A stretch of 16,391 nucleotides of DNA from JBEKLJ01 sp050010255 (GTDB taxonomy: Bacteria; Acidobacteriota; Terriglobia; Bryobacterales; Bryobacteraceae): positions 1-16,391 of the forward strand of contig JBEKLJ010000061.1 in assembly GCA_050010255.1 (NCBI GenBank), written 5' to 3'. Positions 7,673 to 14,451 of this stretch are shown here, in pieces. Position 1 is the stretch's first letter, and every line of letters starts with the position of its first letter. A program made the position numbers and the translations under genes. The notes under the pieces are model-generated. The model did not search any database and was not told the origin of the DNA. It saw nothing but the letters and a program-made list of their open reading frames with translations.

Positions 7673-7678
7673 TATAAT
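7673..7678 (+). promoter_or_regulatory. Likely -10 box of the GH3 gene
   Basis: A perfect TATAAT lies 23 nt before the ATG at 7701, giving a leader of about 15 nt with GGAAG at 7689-7693 as ribosome binding site. No good -35 is visible. GGTATAAT is also the -10 context of the small membrane operon. Confidence 0.45.
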
Positions 7679-7700
7679 GGTACGTCTTGGAAGAACCCTC

Positions 7701-10406
7701 ATGCACAAGAAGATCTCCATGTCTAACCTCCGCGCTCCTCTAGTGAGCAGCTTTCTCGGACTTTTGGTCGGCCTCGCACTCGCTTTCCCCGTGCATGCCC
7801 AGCAAGAGGTAGGTCCTCAGGCTGGGTACATGAATCCGATGTTGCCGCTGGAACAGCGTGTTAACGACCTCATCGGCCGCATGACGCTGGAAGAGAAGAT
7901 CTCGCAGATGCGGGACCATTCGGCCCCCATCCCGCGGCTTGGCGTTCCGAAGTACGACTGGTGGAACGAGGGCCTGCATGGGGTCGCCTTTGCCGGCTAC
8001 GCGACGAATTTTCCTCAGGTGATTGGGATGGCTGCCACTTGGGACACCGACCTTGTCCACAGGGTCGGCGAGACGGTCTCGACCGAGGCGCGCGCCAAGT
8101 ACAACGAAGCCATGCGCAATGACCAGCACGAATCGTTCTTCGGGCTTACGTTCTGGGCGCCCAACATCAACATCTTTCGCGACCCCCGTTGGGGGCGGGG
8201 CCAGGAGACCTACGGTGAAGACCCGTTCTTAACGAGCCGCATGGGCGTGGCCTTCGTCACCGGCATGCAGGGAAACGATCCGCAATATTTCCGGGTGGTC
8301 TCAACTCCGAAGCACTACGCCGTGCACAGCGGCCCCGAGTCGCTGCGGCACGGCTTCAATCTGGATGCCTCGCCGCACGATCTCGAGGACACCTACTTGC
8401 CCGCCTTTCGCGCCACGGTGACCGAGGCGCACGCCCAGTCTGTGATGTGCGCCTATAACGCGATTGATGGGACGCCTGCCTGCGCCAGTGCCATGCTTCT
8501 ACGCGACCATCTGCGCGACGCGTGGAAGTTTGACGGTTACGTCGTAAGCGACTGTGGCGCCGTCGCTGACGTGAACACAGGACACCACTACGCCCCGGAC
8601 ATGGCCCACGCGGCGGCCGCTGCCGTGAAGACAGGCACCGATCTCGAATGCGGCTACGGGCCGGGGCAGGCGTTTCCGGCACTCGTTGACGCGGTTCATC
8701 GGGGCTTGATCAAAGAATCCGAGCTCGACACCGCATTACGCCGCCTCTTCCGGGCGCGATTCAAGCTCGGCATGTTCGACCCGCCGTCCAGTTTTCCATA
8801 TGGGCGTATCGCCGTGAGCGAGGTCAACTCGCCGGATCATCGCCAACTCTCGCTGCGCGCGGCGCGGGAATCCATGGTGCTGCTGAGAAACCAGGATCGC
8901 ATCCTTCCTCTAAAAAGCGGGATCGCTCGCATTGCCGTGGTCGGGCCCACCGCGGAGCTCGTACAGTCCCTGCAAGGCAACTACAACGGACCGCTGCCGA
9001 TGCCGGTCCGTCCACTCGATGGGATTAAAAAGCGGTTTCCCTCCGTCCAAGTGGCCTATGCGCAGGGCTCGACGCTGGTTGAGGGTTTCGCGATGCCCGT
9101 CGAGCACACCGCGCTTCATCCTGCCAGCGGTTCGGGCGATGGACTCACCGGCGAGTACTTCAACTCGCCCGATCTGAGTGGCACGCCGGTGCTCACGCGG
9201 ACCGACCGCAATATCAATTTCAATTGGGACAAGGTTGTTCCTGTAAACGGCCTGCAGCGCGACAACTACTCGGTGCGCTGGAGCGGCAGCTTCACTCCGC
9301 CGGCGCCCGGAGACTACAAACTGGGTGTGCGGGTGAACTACTGCTATGCCTGCCAGAACGCGGAAGGCTTCCGGCTTTATCTGGACGGGAAGCTGCTGGT
9401 TGAGAGTCGCGGTGAGACTACTGGCGATCGGGATGCCGCTTTCGATGCGCCTGTGACGTTCAGCGATACGCAACCGCACCCGATCCGTCTGGAGTACTTG
9501 CACAGAACGGGGAGCGCCGGAATTGACCTTACCTGGCAGGCTCCGGCGGCTGTGCTGCGCAACCAGGCAGTCGAGGCAGCAGAGCAGTCGGAGGTGACAA
9601 TCGCTTTCGTCGGGCTTTCACCCTCCCTCGAGGGAGAGGAGATGACCGTGAAGCTGGCGGGGTTTAGCGGCGGCGATCGCACTTCGATCGATTTGCCCGC
9701 GGCCCAGGAAGATCTGTTGAGAGCGCTCGCCGCTACCGGGAAGCCGTTGGTTGTCGTGCTGCAGAACGGCAGCGCGCTGGCCGTCAACTGGGCGCAGCAG
9801 AATGCCAATGCGATTCTCGAAGCTTGGTATCCCGGAGAGGAGGGTGGTACGGCAATTGCCGAGACGTTGGCCGGCGTCAACAATCCTGCCGGGCGCCTTC
9901 CGGTGACCTTTTATTCGTCGCTGAGCCAGATCCCGCCATTTGAGGAGTATTCGATGCGTGGCCGGACCTATCGCTATTTCGCGGACAAGCCGCTCTATGG
10001 ATTCGGCTTCGGACTCAGCTACACGAGCTTTGCGTACAACAACCTGAAAATAGCGCCATTGACGGTCAAAGCCGGTGATTCGGTCACGGTGGAAGTTGAC
10101 GTGAAGAACACGGGCGCAATGGCCGGAGATGAAGTCGTTGAACTCTACCTCACGCAGCCTAGGGCCTTTGAAACTCCTCTGCGGGTGCTTGCGGGATTCA
10201 AGCGCGTGCATTTGGGTCCGGGCGAGTCAGCTCACGTCACCCTGACAATTGATCCGCGCTCCTTGGGCCAAGTTGATCGGACGGGCAATCGCGTGATCGT
10301 GCCCGGTGAATACATCGTCTCACTGGGTGGTGCACAGCCTCAGGAGGCAGCCTCGGTTCAGATCGGTAAATTCAACGTAACTGGCAAAGCCGAGCTGCCG
10401 AAATAG
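7701..10406 (+). CDS. Secreted GH3 beta-xylosidase/beta-glucosidase-like enzyme with PA14 insert
   Basis: A 901-aa enzyme probably releasing xylose or glucose from beta-linked oligosaccharides outside the cytoplasm. The ATG at 7701 follows TATAAT and GGAAG and begins a signal peptide ending VHA before QQ (residue 33). The GH3 N-domain starts near residue 47. YDWWNEGLHGVA is the pattern of beta-xylosidase-type GH3 enzymes, APNINIFRDPRWGRGQETYGED lines the active site, and VVSDCGA gives the nucleophile at Asp284. A PA14 domain (about 481-612, from GLTGEYFNS) is inserted in the GH3 C-domain; such inserts can help shape substrate binding. LEGEE (about 643-647) is the likely acid/base region. A fibronectin-III-like domain ends the protein. 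It is the only gene between half-copies 4 and 5; xylosidase versus glucosidase is not settled. Confidence 0.92.
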   Translation: MHKKISMSNLRAPLVSSFLGLLVGLALAFPVHAQQEVGPQAGYMNPMLPLEQRVNDLIGRMTLEEKISQMRDHSAPIPRLGVPKYDWWNEGLHGVAFAGYATNFPQVIGMAATWDTDLVHRVGETVSTEARAKYNEAMRNDQHESFFGLTFWAPNINIFRDPRWGRGQETYGEDPFLTSRMGVAFVTGMQGNDPQYFRVVSTPKHYAVHSGPESLRHGFNLDASPHDLEDTYLPAFRATVTEAHAQSVMCAYNAIDGTPACASAMLLRDHLRDAWKFDGYVVSDCGAVADVNTGHHYAPDMAHAAAAAVKTGTDLECGYGPGQAFPALVDAVHRGLIKESELDTALRRLFRARFKLGMFDPPSSFPYGRIAVSEVNSPDHRQLSLRAARESMVLLRNQDRILPLKSGIARIAVVGPTAELVQSLQGNYNGPLPMPVRPLDGIKKRFPSVQVAYAQGSTLVEGFAMPVEHTALHPASGSGDGLTGEYFNSPDLSGTPVLTRTDRNINFNWDKVVPVNGLQRDNYSVRWSGSFTPPAPGDYKLGVRVNYCYACQNAEGFRLYLDGKLLVESRGETTGDRDAAFDAPVTFSDTQPHPIRLEYLHRTGSAGIDLTWQAPAAVLRNQAVEAAEQSEVTIAFVGLSPSLEGEEMTVKLAGFSGGDRTSIDLPAAQEDLLRALAATGKPLVVVLQNGSALAVNWAQQNANAILEAWYPGEEGGTAIAETLAGVNNPAGRLPVTFYSSLSQIPPFEEYSMRGRTYRYFADKPLYGFGFGLSYTSFAYNNLKIAPLTVKAGDSVTVEVDVKNTGAMAGDEVVELYLTQPRAFETPLRVLAGFKRVHLGPGESAHVTLTIDPRSLGQVDRTGNRVIVPGEYIVSLGGAQPQEAASVQIGKFNVTGKAELPK

Positions 10407-10423
10407 GTAAGCCGATTTGGAAC

Positions 10424-10441
10424 GCGGCCCGCCTGGGCCGC
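10424..10441 (+). terminator. Terminator-like hairpin after the GH3 gene
   Basis: GCGGCCC/GGGCCGC forms a perfect 7-bp stem with loop GCCT, 17 nt after the GH3 stop. There is no T-tract, so it is a weak or factor-assisted terminator candidate. Confidence 0.45.
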
Positions 10442-10457
10442 ATCCGCTTGATTCCAT

Positions 10458-10505
10458 TGCTCGGGGCGGGCAGATTCGCACTGCCGTCTCCCTGCGCCCA
10501 CGGCG
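10458..10505 (-). repeat. tRNA-Pro 3'-half copy 5 (att-like site)
   Basis: Gap-free match to the 3' half of the intact tRNA-Pro. The T-stem GGCAG/CTGCC is identical to the intact gene and the acceptor strand is intact. The CCA position reads GCA, and the anticodon loop has a change (CCCACGG). The CCA-side flank CTTGATTCCATTG (from 10447) matches CTTGATTCTATTG at copy 6, whereas the intact gene has an unrelated flank. Confidence 0.88.
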
Positions 10506-10605
10506 GATTTCGGCCTCCTCCGAAAATGCCCTATTTTCAACTACTTAGGTTTCAATGAGATACGGGCAGCCAGTTGAAGCCTGTTGAACCCGGAAGCACC
10601 GGGCA

Positions 10606-10626
10606 GCTACAAAATCGTCTACAGTG
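10606..10626 (+). repeat. CTACA-N7-CTACA motif
   Basis: GCTACAAAATCG followed by TCTACAGTG forms two CTACA direct repeats with 12-nt period. It is identical to 13707-13727 except at one base, and inverted copies with the same period occur at 13904-13922 and 63-82. All lie within about 120 bp of a tRNA-Pro copy. This could be a binding site for a recombinase or an accessory factor. Confidence 0.6.
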
Positions 10627-10715
10627 CGCTGATTGCTGAGCAGCACCATTTCAGGAGCCACTGTGCAGACTCGCGCAGACGTTGAGTCTGTGCCGTCGGG
10701 ACCGAACCTCGAGTG

Positions 10716-10737
10716 CCGGGCCGCACGTGCGGCCGGG
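10716..10737 (-). terminator. Palindrome at the 3' end of the MmeI-like gene
   Basis: Centred between 10726 and 10727, 8 bp pair perfectly (GGCCGCAC/GTGCGGCC), then one mismatch and two more pairs. It starts 1 nt after the TAA of the minus-strand gene. There is no T-tract; a transcript-end hairpin is the likely role. Confidence 0.4.
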
Positions 10738-10738
10738 A

Positions 10739-13522
10739 TTATCGTGATCGCCGCCCGCGCGGCGCCGCCGCTGCGACAACCAGGGGTGCGACCAGTTTCT
10801 CGTAGAGGCCAAACAAGTGTTCCGCGCGGTCCCGATCCCCCGCGAATCCTCCTCCGCGGTACAGCCTATCCACTGCATCATCGAGAGCACGGTGCGCCCT
10901 CCGCAACTGCGGCGGCATCGCATCAATGTCGTAGAGGTCAGCCAGTGTCGAGTTGGGGAATTCCGCCCGCGCGTCCAGTACCGCCTGCGCCAGCGTGCGG
11001 ATCTTCGTCCGCTGCTCATCCGTTGGATTCGGCCAAGGGAACGGGTTGTACACGATTCCTATTGAGTAGCGGTAATCGCTTTTCAGCCGACCGCCGATGT
11101 GGCGCAGCCACGCCATGTGCATGGCGGAAGTCAGTACTCCGAAGTGCCAGAGGGTGGCGTCGCGGAGGACGAAAACGAGATCACTCGGTATAGTCGGTGG
11201 ATTCATCCACCCAATTGGGACGTACGCTCTGCGTTCGGAACTCACCTTCGGAATCACCAGGAAAGAGGCTGCGGGGACTACAGTAACGTGAAACCGAGTC
11301 GGCGTCTCAGCCAGCTTCTGAGTGCCTTCGCTCTTGCTCTTCAAACGAAACGCTCGCACGGCCGCTATCCGCTCCCGGACCTTGGGCATTGCGCGAAGTT
11401 CGTGCGGAGGCGCGTCTGCCAAGTGGAGAATCGAGCGTTCGCCAGCGTTGATGAACTCCTGCGATCCGATATACGGATGAAAGTACCGCCTCGCGCCGGG
11501 CTCCCCATGCAGGAACTCGGCGCGTTCCTCGGCGGTGAAAATGTACTGGCCGTCGTCGATGGGCTTCGACCCGATTACCAGCTGCGGAATCTCGCAGAGC
11601 GGACGGTTGACCTCCTCCACGACCAAGTGCCGATTGACCACGGTCCCGGCGTCGAACAGGTACGGCGTGAGGGCCTGATGCCGGCTTTCGGTCGGATCGC
11701 CGCTGATGTCGGCGTAGCTGAACAGTCGCTTGACTGGCGGCTCCATATCGCGGCGACACAGGCCGATGATCACCACGTGGACGTGCGCCACGCCGCGGGC
11801 GTCGCTACCCCAGGCGAACGTCCGATGGGCGAAGCTGATCTCCAGGCTGTAGCGGTCGAACAGTACGGGCCATAGTTGCGCGACCTGCTCGCCCTGGGTG
11901 ATGGAGTTCGTGGCAACGAATCCGACGCGCGCCCGCGAATGCCGGAGGTACTCGCCCGCTTTCAGGAACCACGCCGTGACGTAGTCGAGCGTGCCACCAC
12001 TGCCACCAAGATGGGCGATGCGGCGCACCTGTTCGCGCTGCTTCTCCGATTGGTACTTCGAGCCGCCGAACGGCGGATTGCCGAGCAGGTAGGAGCAGTC
12101 GCCCGGTGCCAGAAGGGTGCCCCAGTCCATCTCAAGAGCATCGGCAGGGAGTATATGCGGCGACTTCCTGAGCGGGATGCGAACGTACGGCTCCCCGAAT
12201 TCACGGGAGAGCGCGTTGTTCATGAGGTGGTCCATCATCCAGAGCGCGATCTCCGCGATGCGGGCCGGGAACTCGCCTAACTCAATGCCGAAGAACTGGT
12301 CGACGTCGATGCGCGATACCTTCTCGAACGGCAGGTCCAAGTTCCGGCCCTTGTACAGTGCCTTCAGAAGTTCGATTTCGAGAAGCCGGAGTTCGCGATA
12401 GGAGATGATGAGGAAGTTTCCGCAGCCACAGGCGGGGTCGAAGAAGCGCAGTTCCGAGAGCTTCTGGTGGAACGCCTCCAGAGCCCTGCGCCGACCGGCA
12501 TCGCGGCGCTGGGCGAGGGCGTTGAACTCGGCGCGGAGGTCATCGAGGAACAGCGGCTCGATGACCTTCATGATGTTTCGCTCGGTTGTGTAATGGGCGC
12601 CCTGCGCGCGTCTCTCCCTGGGGTCCATCACGGACTGGAACAGCGACCCGAAAATGGCCGGCGAGATGGCGTCCCAGCCGAAATCGAGCGCATCGATCAG
12701 GAGCGAGCGCATCGCGGCGTTGAACGATGGAAGCGGCAAGCGCTCCGCGAATAGGTCGCCGTTGACGTACGGGAACTGCGCCAAATCGTCATCGAGGTTC
12801 CGCTGCCGCTGCCCCACCGGCGTATTCAGCACTTCGAAGAGCTTGCTCAACCACAGCCCAGTGTCGCTGCCGTCCGGATTCGTGCGCTCGGCAATCAGGG
12901 AGGAGAAGATATCGCGCGGGTCGAAGATGCCGGTGTCGTCCGCGAAGAGGCAGAACACCAAGCGAACGAGAAGGCGTTCCAGGTCATGCCCGACGTACCC
13001 GGACTCCTTCAGGGCGTCGTGCAACCGGCCCATCATTTCCGCGGCCTCGATGTTTACCGGATCCTGGTCGCGGAAAGTCCGCTTCTGGACGCCGATTACG
13101 AAGCCAAAGTCCTCGATGTGGTCCGGAAGCTGGTGCAGCGCAAACCGGACGCTGGTGCTGTCCTCGAGGTCGTAAAGCTCGAAAGTTCGAAAATCGCTGA
13201 CCAGCAGGTATCGCGGAAGTTCGTGCTCCTTCAGTCCCGGGAAGTAATCGAGGGCTTGCTCCTTCGCCCGGATGAGATCGCGGCCGGCGCTCTTCTGCTC
13301 GACCAGGAGCACGCCTTTCCAAAATAGGTCGATGAACCCGCGCTCCTGGCCCAAGCGCCTGACCGGCTCCTCGAATGTTGCGACCCGCCGACGGGTGATG
13401 CCGAAAACCTCGAAGAACTCGTTGTAGAAGGTCTGGCTCTCACCCCGTTCGTAGTGGGCGTGCTTCCACTCGTCCGCGAAACGTGCGGCTCGGGCTCGGA
13501 TCTCATTCCAGCTAAGGCGCAT
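10739..13522 (-). CDS. MmeI-like Type IIL restriction-modification enzyme (fused endonuclease and N6-adenine methyltransferase)
   Basis: A 927-aa single-chain defence enzyme that would methylate and cut DNA from the same target-recognition domain. I chose the ATG at 13522 because MRLSWNEIRARAARFADEW matches the usual N-terminus of the family and MmeI has nearly the same length (919 aa). The frame remains open upstream to 13609, but that part overlaps the putative promoter. The nuclease motif D-X9-E-X-K is seen as Asp65, Glu75 and Lys77 (IDLFWKGVLLVEQKS), the spacing known for MmeI. A helical spacer follows, then methyltransferase motif I DPACGCGNF (from 362) and motif IV NPPF (482-485), then a target-recognition region and a helical C-terminus. 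No separate restriction or methylase gene is nearby, as expected for this type. It fills the unit between half-copies 5 and 6. Confidence 0.92.
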   Translation of the reverse strand: MRLSWNEIRARAARFADEWKHAHYERGESQTFYNEFFEVFGITRRRVATFEEPVRRLGQERGFIDLFWKGVLLVEQKSAGRDLIRAKEQALDYFPGLKEHELPRYLLVSDFRTFELYDLEDSTSVRFALHQLPDHIEDFGFVIGVQKRTFRDQDPVNIEAAEMMGRLHDALKESGYVGHDLERLLVRLVFCLFADDTGIFDPRDIFSSLIAERTNPDGSDTGLWLSKLFEVLNTPVGQRQRNLDDDLAQFPYVNGDLFAERLPLPSFNAAMRSLLIDALDFGWDAISPAIFGSLFQSVMDPRERRAQGAHYTTERNIMKVIEPLFLDDLRAEFNALAQRRDAGRRRALEAFHQKLSELRFFDPACGCGNFLIISYRELRLLEIELLKALYKGRNLDLPFEKVSRIDVDQFFGIELGEFPARIAEIALWMMDHLMNNALSREFGEPYVRIPLRKSPHILPADALEMDWGTLLAPGDCSYLLGNPPFGGSKYQSEKQREQVRRIAHLGGSGGTLDYVTAWFLKAGEYLRHSRARVGFVATNSITQGEQVAQLWPVLFDRYSLEISFAHRTFAWGSDARGVAHVHVVIIGLCRRDMEPPVKRLFSYADISGDPTESRHQALTPYLFDAGTVVNRHLVVEEVNRPLCEIPQLVIGSKPIDDGQYIFTAEERAEFLHGEPGARRYFHPYIGSQEFINAGERSILHLADAPPHELRAMPKVRERIAAVRAFRLKSKSEGTQKLAETPTRFHVTVVPAASFLVIPKVSSERRAYVPIGWMNPPTIPSDLVFVLRDATLWHFGVLTSAMHMAWLRHIGGRLKSDYRYSIGIVYNPFPWPNPTDEQRTKIRTLAQAVLDARAEFPNSTLADLYDIDAMPPQLRRAHRALDDAVDRLYRGGGFAGDRDRAEHLFGLYEKLVAPLVVAAAAPRGRRSR

Positions 13523-13537
13523 AAGGAAGAACTCAAT

Positions 13538-13567
13538 ACTGTATCGAATATCGGCGCGTGTCGCCAA
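13538..13567 (-). promoter_or_regulatory. Possible promoter of the MmeI-like gene
   Basis: On the minus strand TTGGCG (13562-13567) and TACAGT (13538-13543) are separated by 18 nt. Transcription would start about 8 nt before the ATG at 13522. No Shine-Dalgarno sequence is present, so the message may be nearly leaderless. Confidence 0.4.
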
Positions 13568-13706
13568 AGTGGAGGCGGTGCCCCGGGGGAGTCCCGAGTG
13601 GCCACGCACCTGCCTTTTGTACAGGTGACCTGCCAGTGACCGGCCGGAAACACTCGCTCGGCTGTCGCCGCGTTCCGGGAAGTGGCACCACGTACGGGAC
13701 GCCGCG

Positions 13707-13727
13707 GCTACAAAATCGACTACAGTG
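13707..13727 (+). repeat. CTACA-N7-CTACA motif left of half-copy 6
   Basis: One mismatch to 10606-10626 over 21 nt. With the inverted copy at 13904-13922 it brackets the tRNA half-copy at 13773-13820. Confidence 0.6.
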
Positions 13728-13772
13728 AAATTTCGCGGGCAATCAGGAATGGCTGTATCTGCTTGATTCTAT

Positions 13773-13820
13773 TGGTCGGGGCGGGGCGATTTGAACGCCC
13801 GACCCCCTGCGCCCAAGGCG
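13773..13820 (-). repeat. tRNA-Pro 3'-half copy 6 (att-like site)
   Basis: Gap-free match to the 3' half of tRNA-Pro, with CCA conserved, anticodon loop intact and a fully paired T-arm GGGCG-TTCAAAT-CGCCC. Relative to the intact gene both T-stem strands have changed in a compensatory way, so this half probably came from a different functional tRNA-Pro. The 5' half is absent. The flank CTTGATTCTATTG is shared with copy 5. Confidence 0.9.
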
Positions 13821-13883
13821 GGGGTGCGTGAGTTTTCGCCATTTCCATAACTACCAATAATTCAATGGCTTACGGCCAAGTCG

Positions 13884-13922
13884 TCTACACCCAGAAAAAT
13901 GGGCTGTAGATGATTTTGTAGC
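13884..13922 (+). repeat. Hairpin merged with an inverted TGTAG-N7-TGTAG motif
   Basis: TCTACA (13884-13889) pairs with TGTAGA (13905-13910), and CCCA (13890-13893) with TGGG (13900-13903), leaving one bulged C and loop GAAAAA. The right arm is also the first half of TGTAG-ATGATTT-TGTAG (13905-13921), the inverted counterpart of 13707-13727. Confidence 0.6.
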
Positions 13923-14021
13923 CGTTTGTCGCCTCACGATTCAACAAGCACGGTTCCCCGCAGATCGGCTGCCAACCACGTCCTCCGAAGACGTCCCACT
14001 GCCCGTAAGCCTCTCATTCTA

Positions 14022-14049
14022 TTGACATTTTCTGTGGATTTGCTATACT
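14022..14049 (+). promoter_or_regulatory. Sigma70-type promoter of the HTH-fibre operon
   Basis: TTGACA (14022-14027), a 16-nt spacer and TATACT (14044-14049) make the best promoter in the window. It implies a leader of about 150 nt before the HTH gene. Its consensus -35 contrasts with the weak -35 regions of the genes to the left. Confidence 0.75.
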
Positions 14050-14205
14050 TACAGTAGATTCGCGTTCCCTCACGCGACATCCTTTCCCGAAACAAAAACA
14101 CCCTCCCGTTAGCAATCCCGCGTCGCCCTGCGGCTCGGAATCCCTCGGCAGGCCGCCCACAGGCGGTCCCAACAAAATCAAAACACAACTCAATTCAATT
14201 ACCAC

Positions 14206-14451
14206 ATGCCTACTGACACCAAAACCGTGTCCAGCAGCCGCCTGATGACTCTTTCCGAGGCTGCCAAGCGGACTCCTTACACTTCAAACTTCCTTCGCCT
14301 GCTCGCCCGGCGGGGCAAGCTTCAGGCGCGCAAAATCGGGCGCGACTGGCTGATCACGTCGGACGAGCTTTCACTATTCATCAAGCGCCAGCAAGAGCGC
14401 CATCAACACGCGCTCGATGCTCTGCGCGCTTCGGAAGGAGTGCGCATATGA
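14206..14451 (+). CDS. Small excisionase-type helix-turn-helix DNA-binding protein (HTH_17/MerR-like)
   Basis: An 81-aa protein whose residues about 13-60 (LMTLSEAAKRTPYTSNFLRL, then LLARRGKLQARKIGRDWLIT and SDEL) fit the winged-helix excisionase/HTH_17 pattern: an SEAA-type first helix, a recognition helix, then a hairpin with KIGRDW. The likely role is binding DNA as a regulator, or as a recombination directionality factor. No clear Shine-Dalgarno precedes the ATG, but a strong promoter lies at 14022-14049. Its TGA overlaps the ATG of the fibre gene (ATGA), so the two are translationally coupled. Such HTH genes also occur directly before fibre-type surface genes in Patescibacteria, where they are probably regulators. 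It sits about 385 nt from a tRNA half-site, so an excisionase role cannot be excluded. Confidence 0.7.
   Translation: MPTDTKTVSSSRLMTLSEAAKRTPYTSNFLRLLARRGKLQARKIGRDWLITSDELSLFIKRQQERHQHALDALRASEGVRI

Larger units (their letters stand above)
7251..7700. other. 450-bp non-coding stretch: end of propeller unit, tRNA half-copy, GH3 leader
   Basis: It holds a weak stem-loop CTGCC/GGCAG (7283-7299), a repeated CGGCAGCCGCAAA (around 7230 and 7328), tRNA-Pro half-copy 4 (7354-7401), its 37-nt arm (7399-7435), a lone GTGTAGCCG (7445-7453), and a TATAAT box at 7673. The in-frame extension upstream of the GH3 gene starting at 7455 has no domain or signal character and is treated as non-coding. Confidence 0.55.
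10407..10738. other. 332-bp non-coding stretch between convergent GH3 and MmeI-like genes
   Basis: It contains a terminator-like hairpin after the GH3 gene (10424-10441), tRNA-Pro half-copy 5 (10458-10505), its arm (10503-10539), the CTACA-N7-CTACA motif (10606-10626) and a palindrome at the end of the MmeI-like gene (10716-10737). No gene is seen. Confidence 0.6.
13523..14205. other. 683-bp non-coding stretch with tRNA half-copy, inverted motifs and the apparent genome-style junction
   Basis: From the left it holds the MmeI-like promoter, CTACA-N7-CTACA (13707-13727), tRNA-Pro half-copy 6 (13773-13820), a hairpin plus TGTAG-N7-TGTAG (13884-13922), then from about 13925 sequence of different character with a consensus promoter (14022-14049) and a leader of about 150 nt. 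The leader has a small stem CCGCC/GGCGG (14153-14166) and an A/C-rich run before the HTH start. No gene is seen. Confidence 0.6.

Noticed and set aside
7455..7700. N-terminal extension of the GH3 gene
   Set aside because: It would place the signal peptide about 90 residues inside the protein and crosses the TATAAT box at 7673.
10633..13327. Plus-strand frames opposite the MmeI-like gene
   Set aside because: Low-complexity Arg/Ala-rich shadows of a well-supported minus-strand gene.
13523..13609. N-terminal extension of the MmeI-like gene
   Set aside because: It overlaps the putative promoter and extends beyond the normal family N-terminus.
3910..13820. Half-copies as functional split tRNA genes
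   Set aside because: No matching 5' halves are seen in the window, several T-stems are broken, and two copies have lost the CCA, so they are better explained as recombination scars or sites.
180..13820. Classical integron
   Set aside because: No IntI-type integrase gene lies in the window and the repeated sites are tRNA-derived rather than attC-like.
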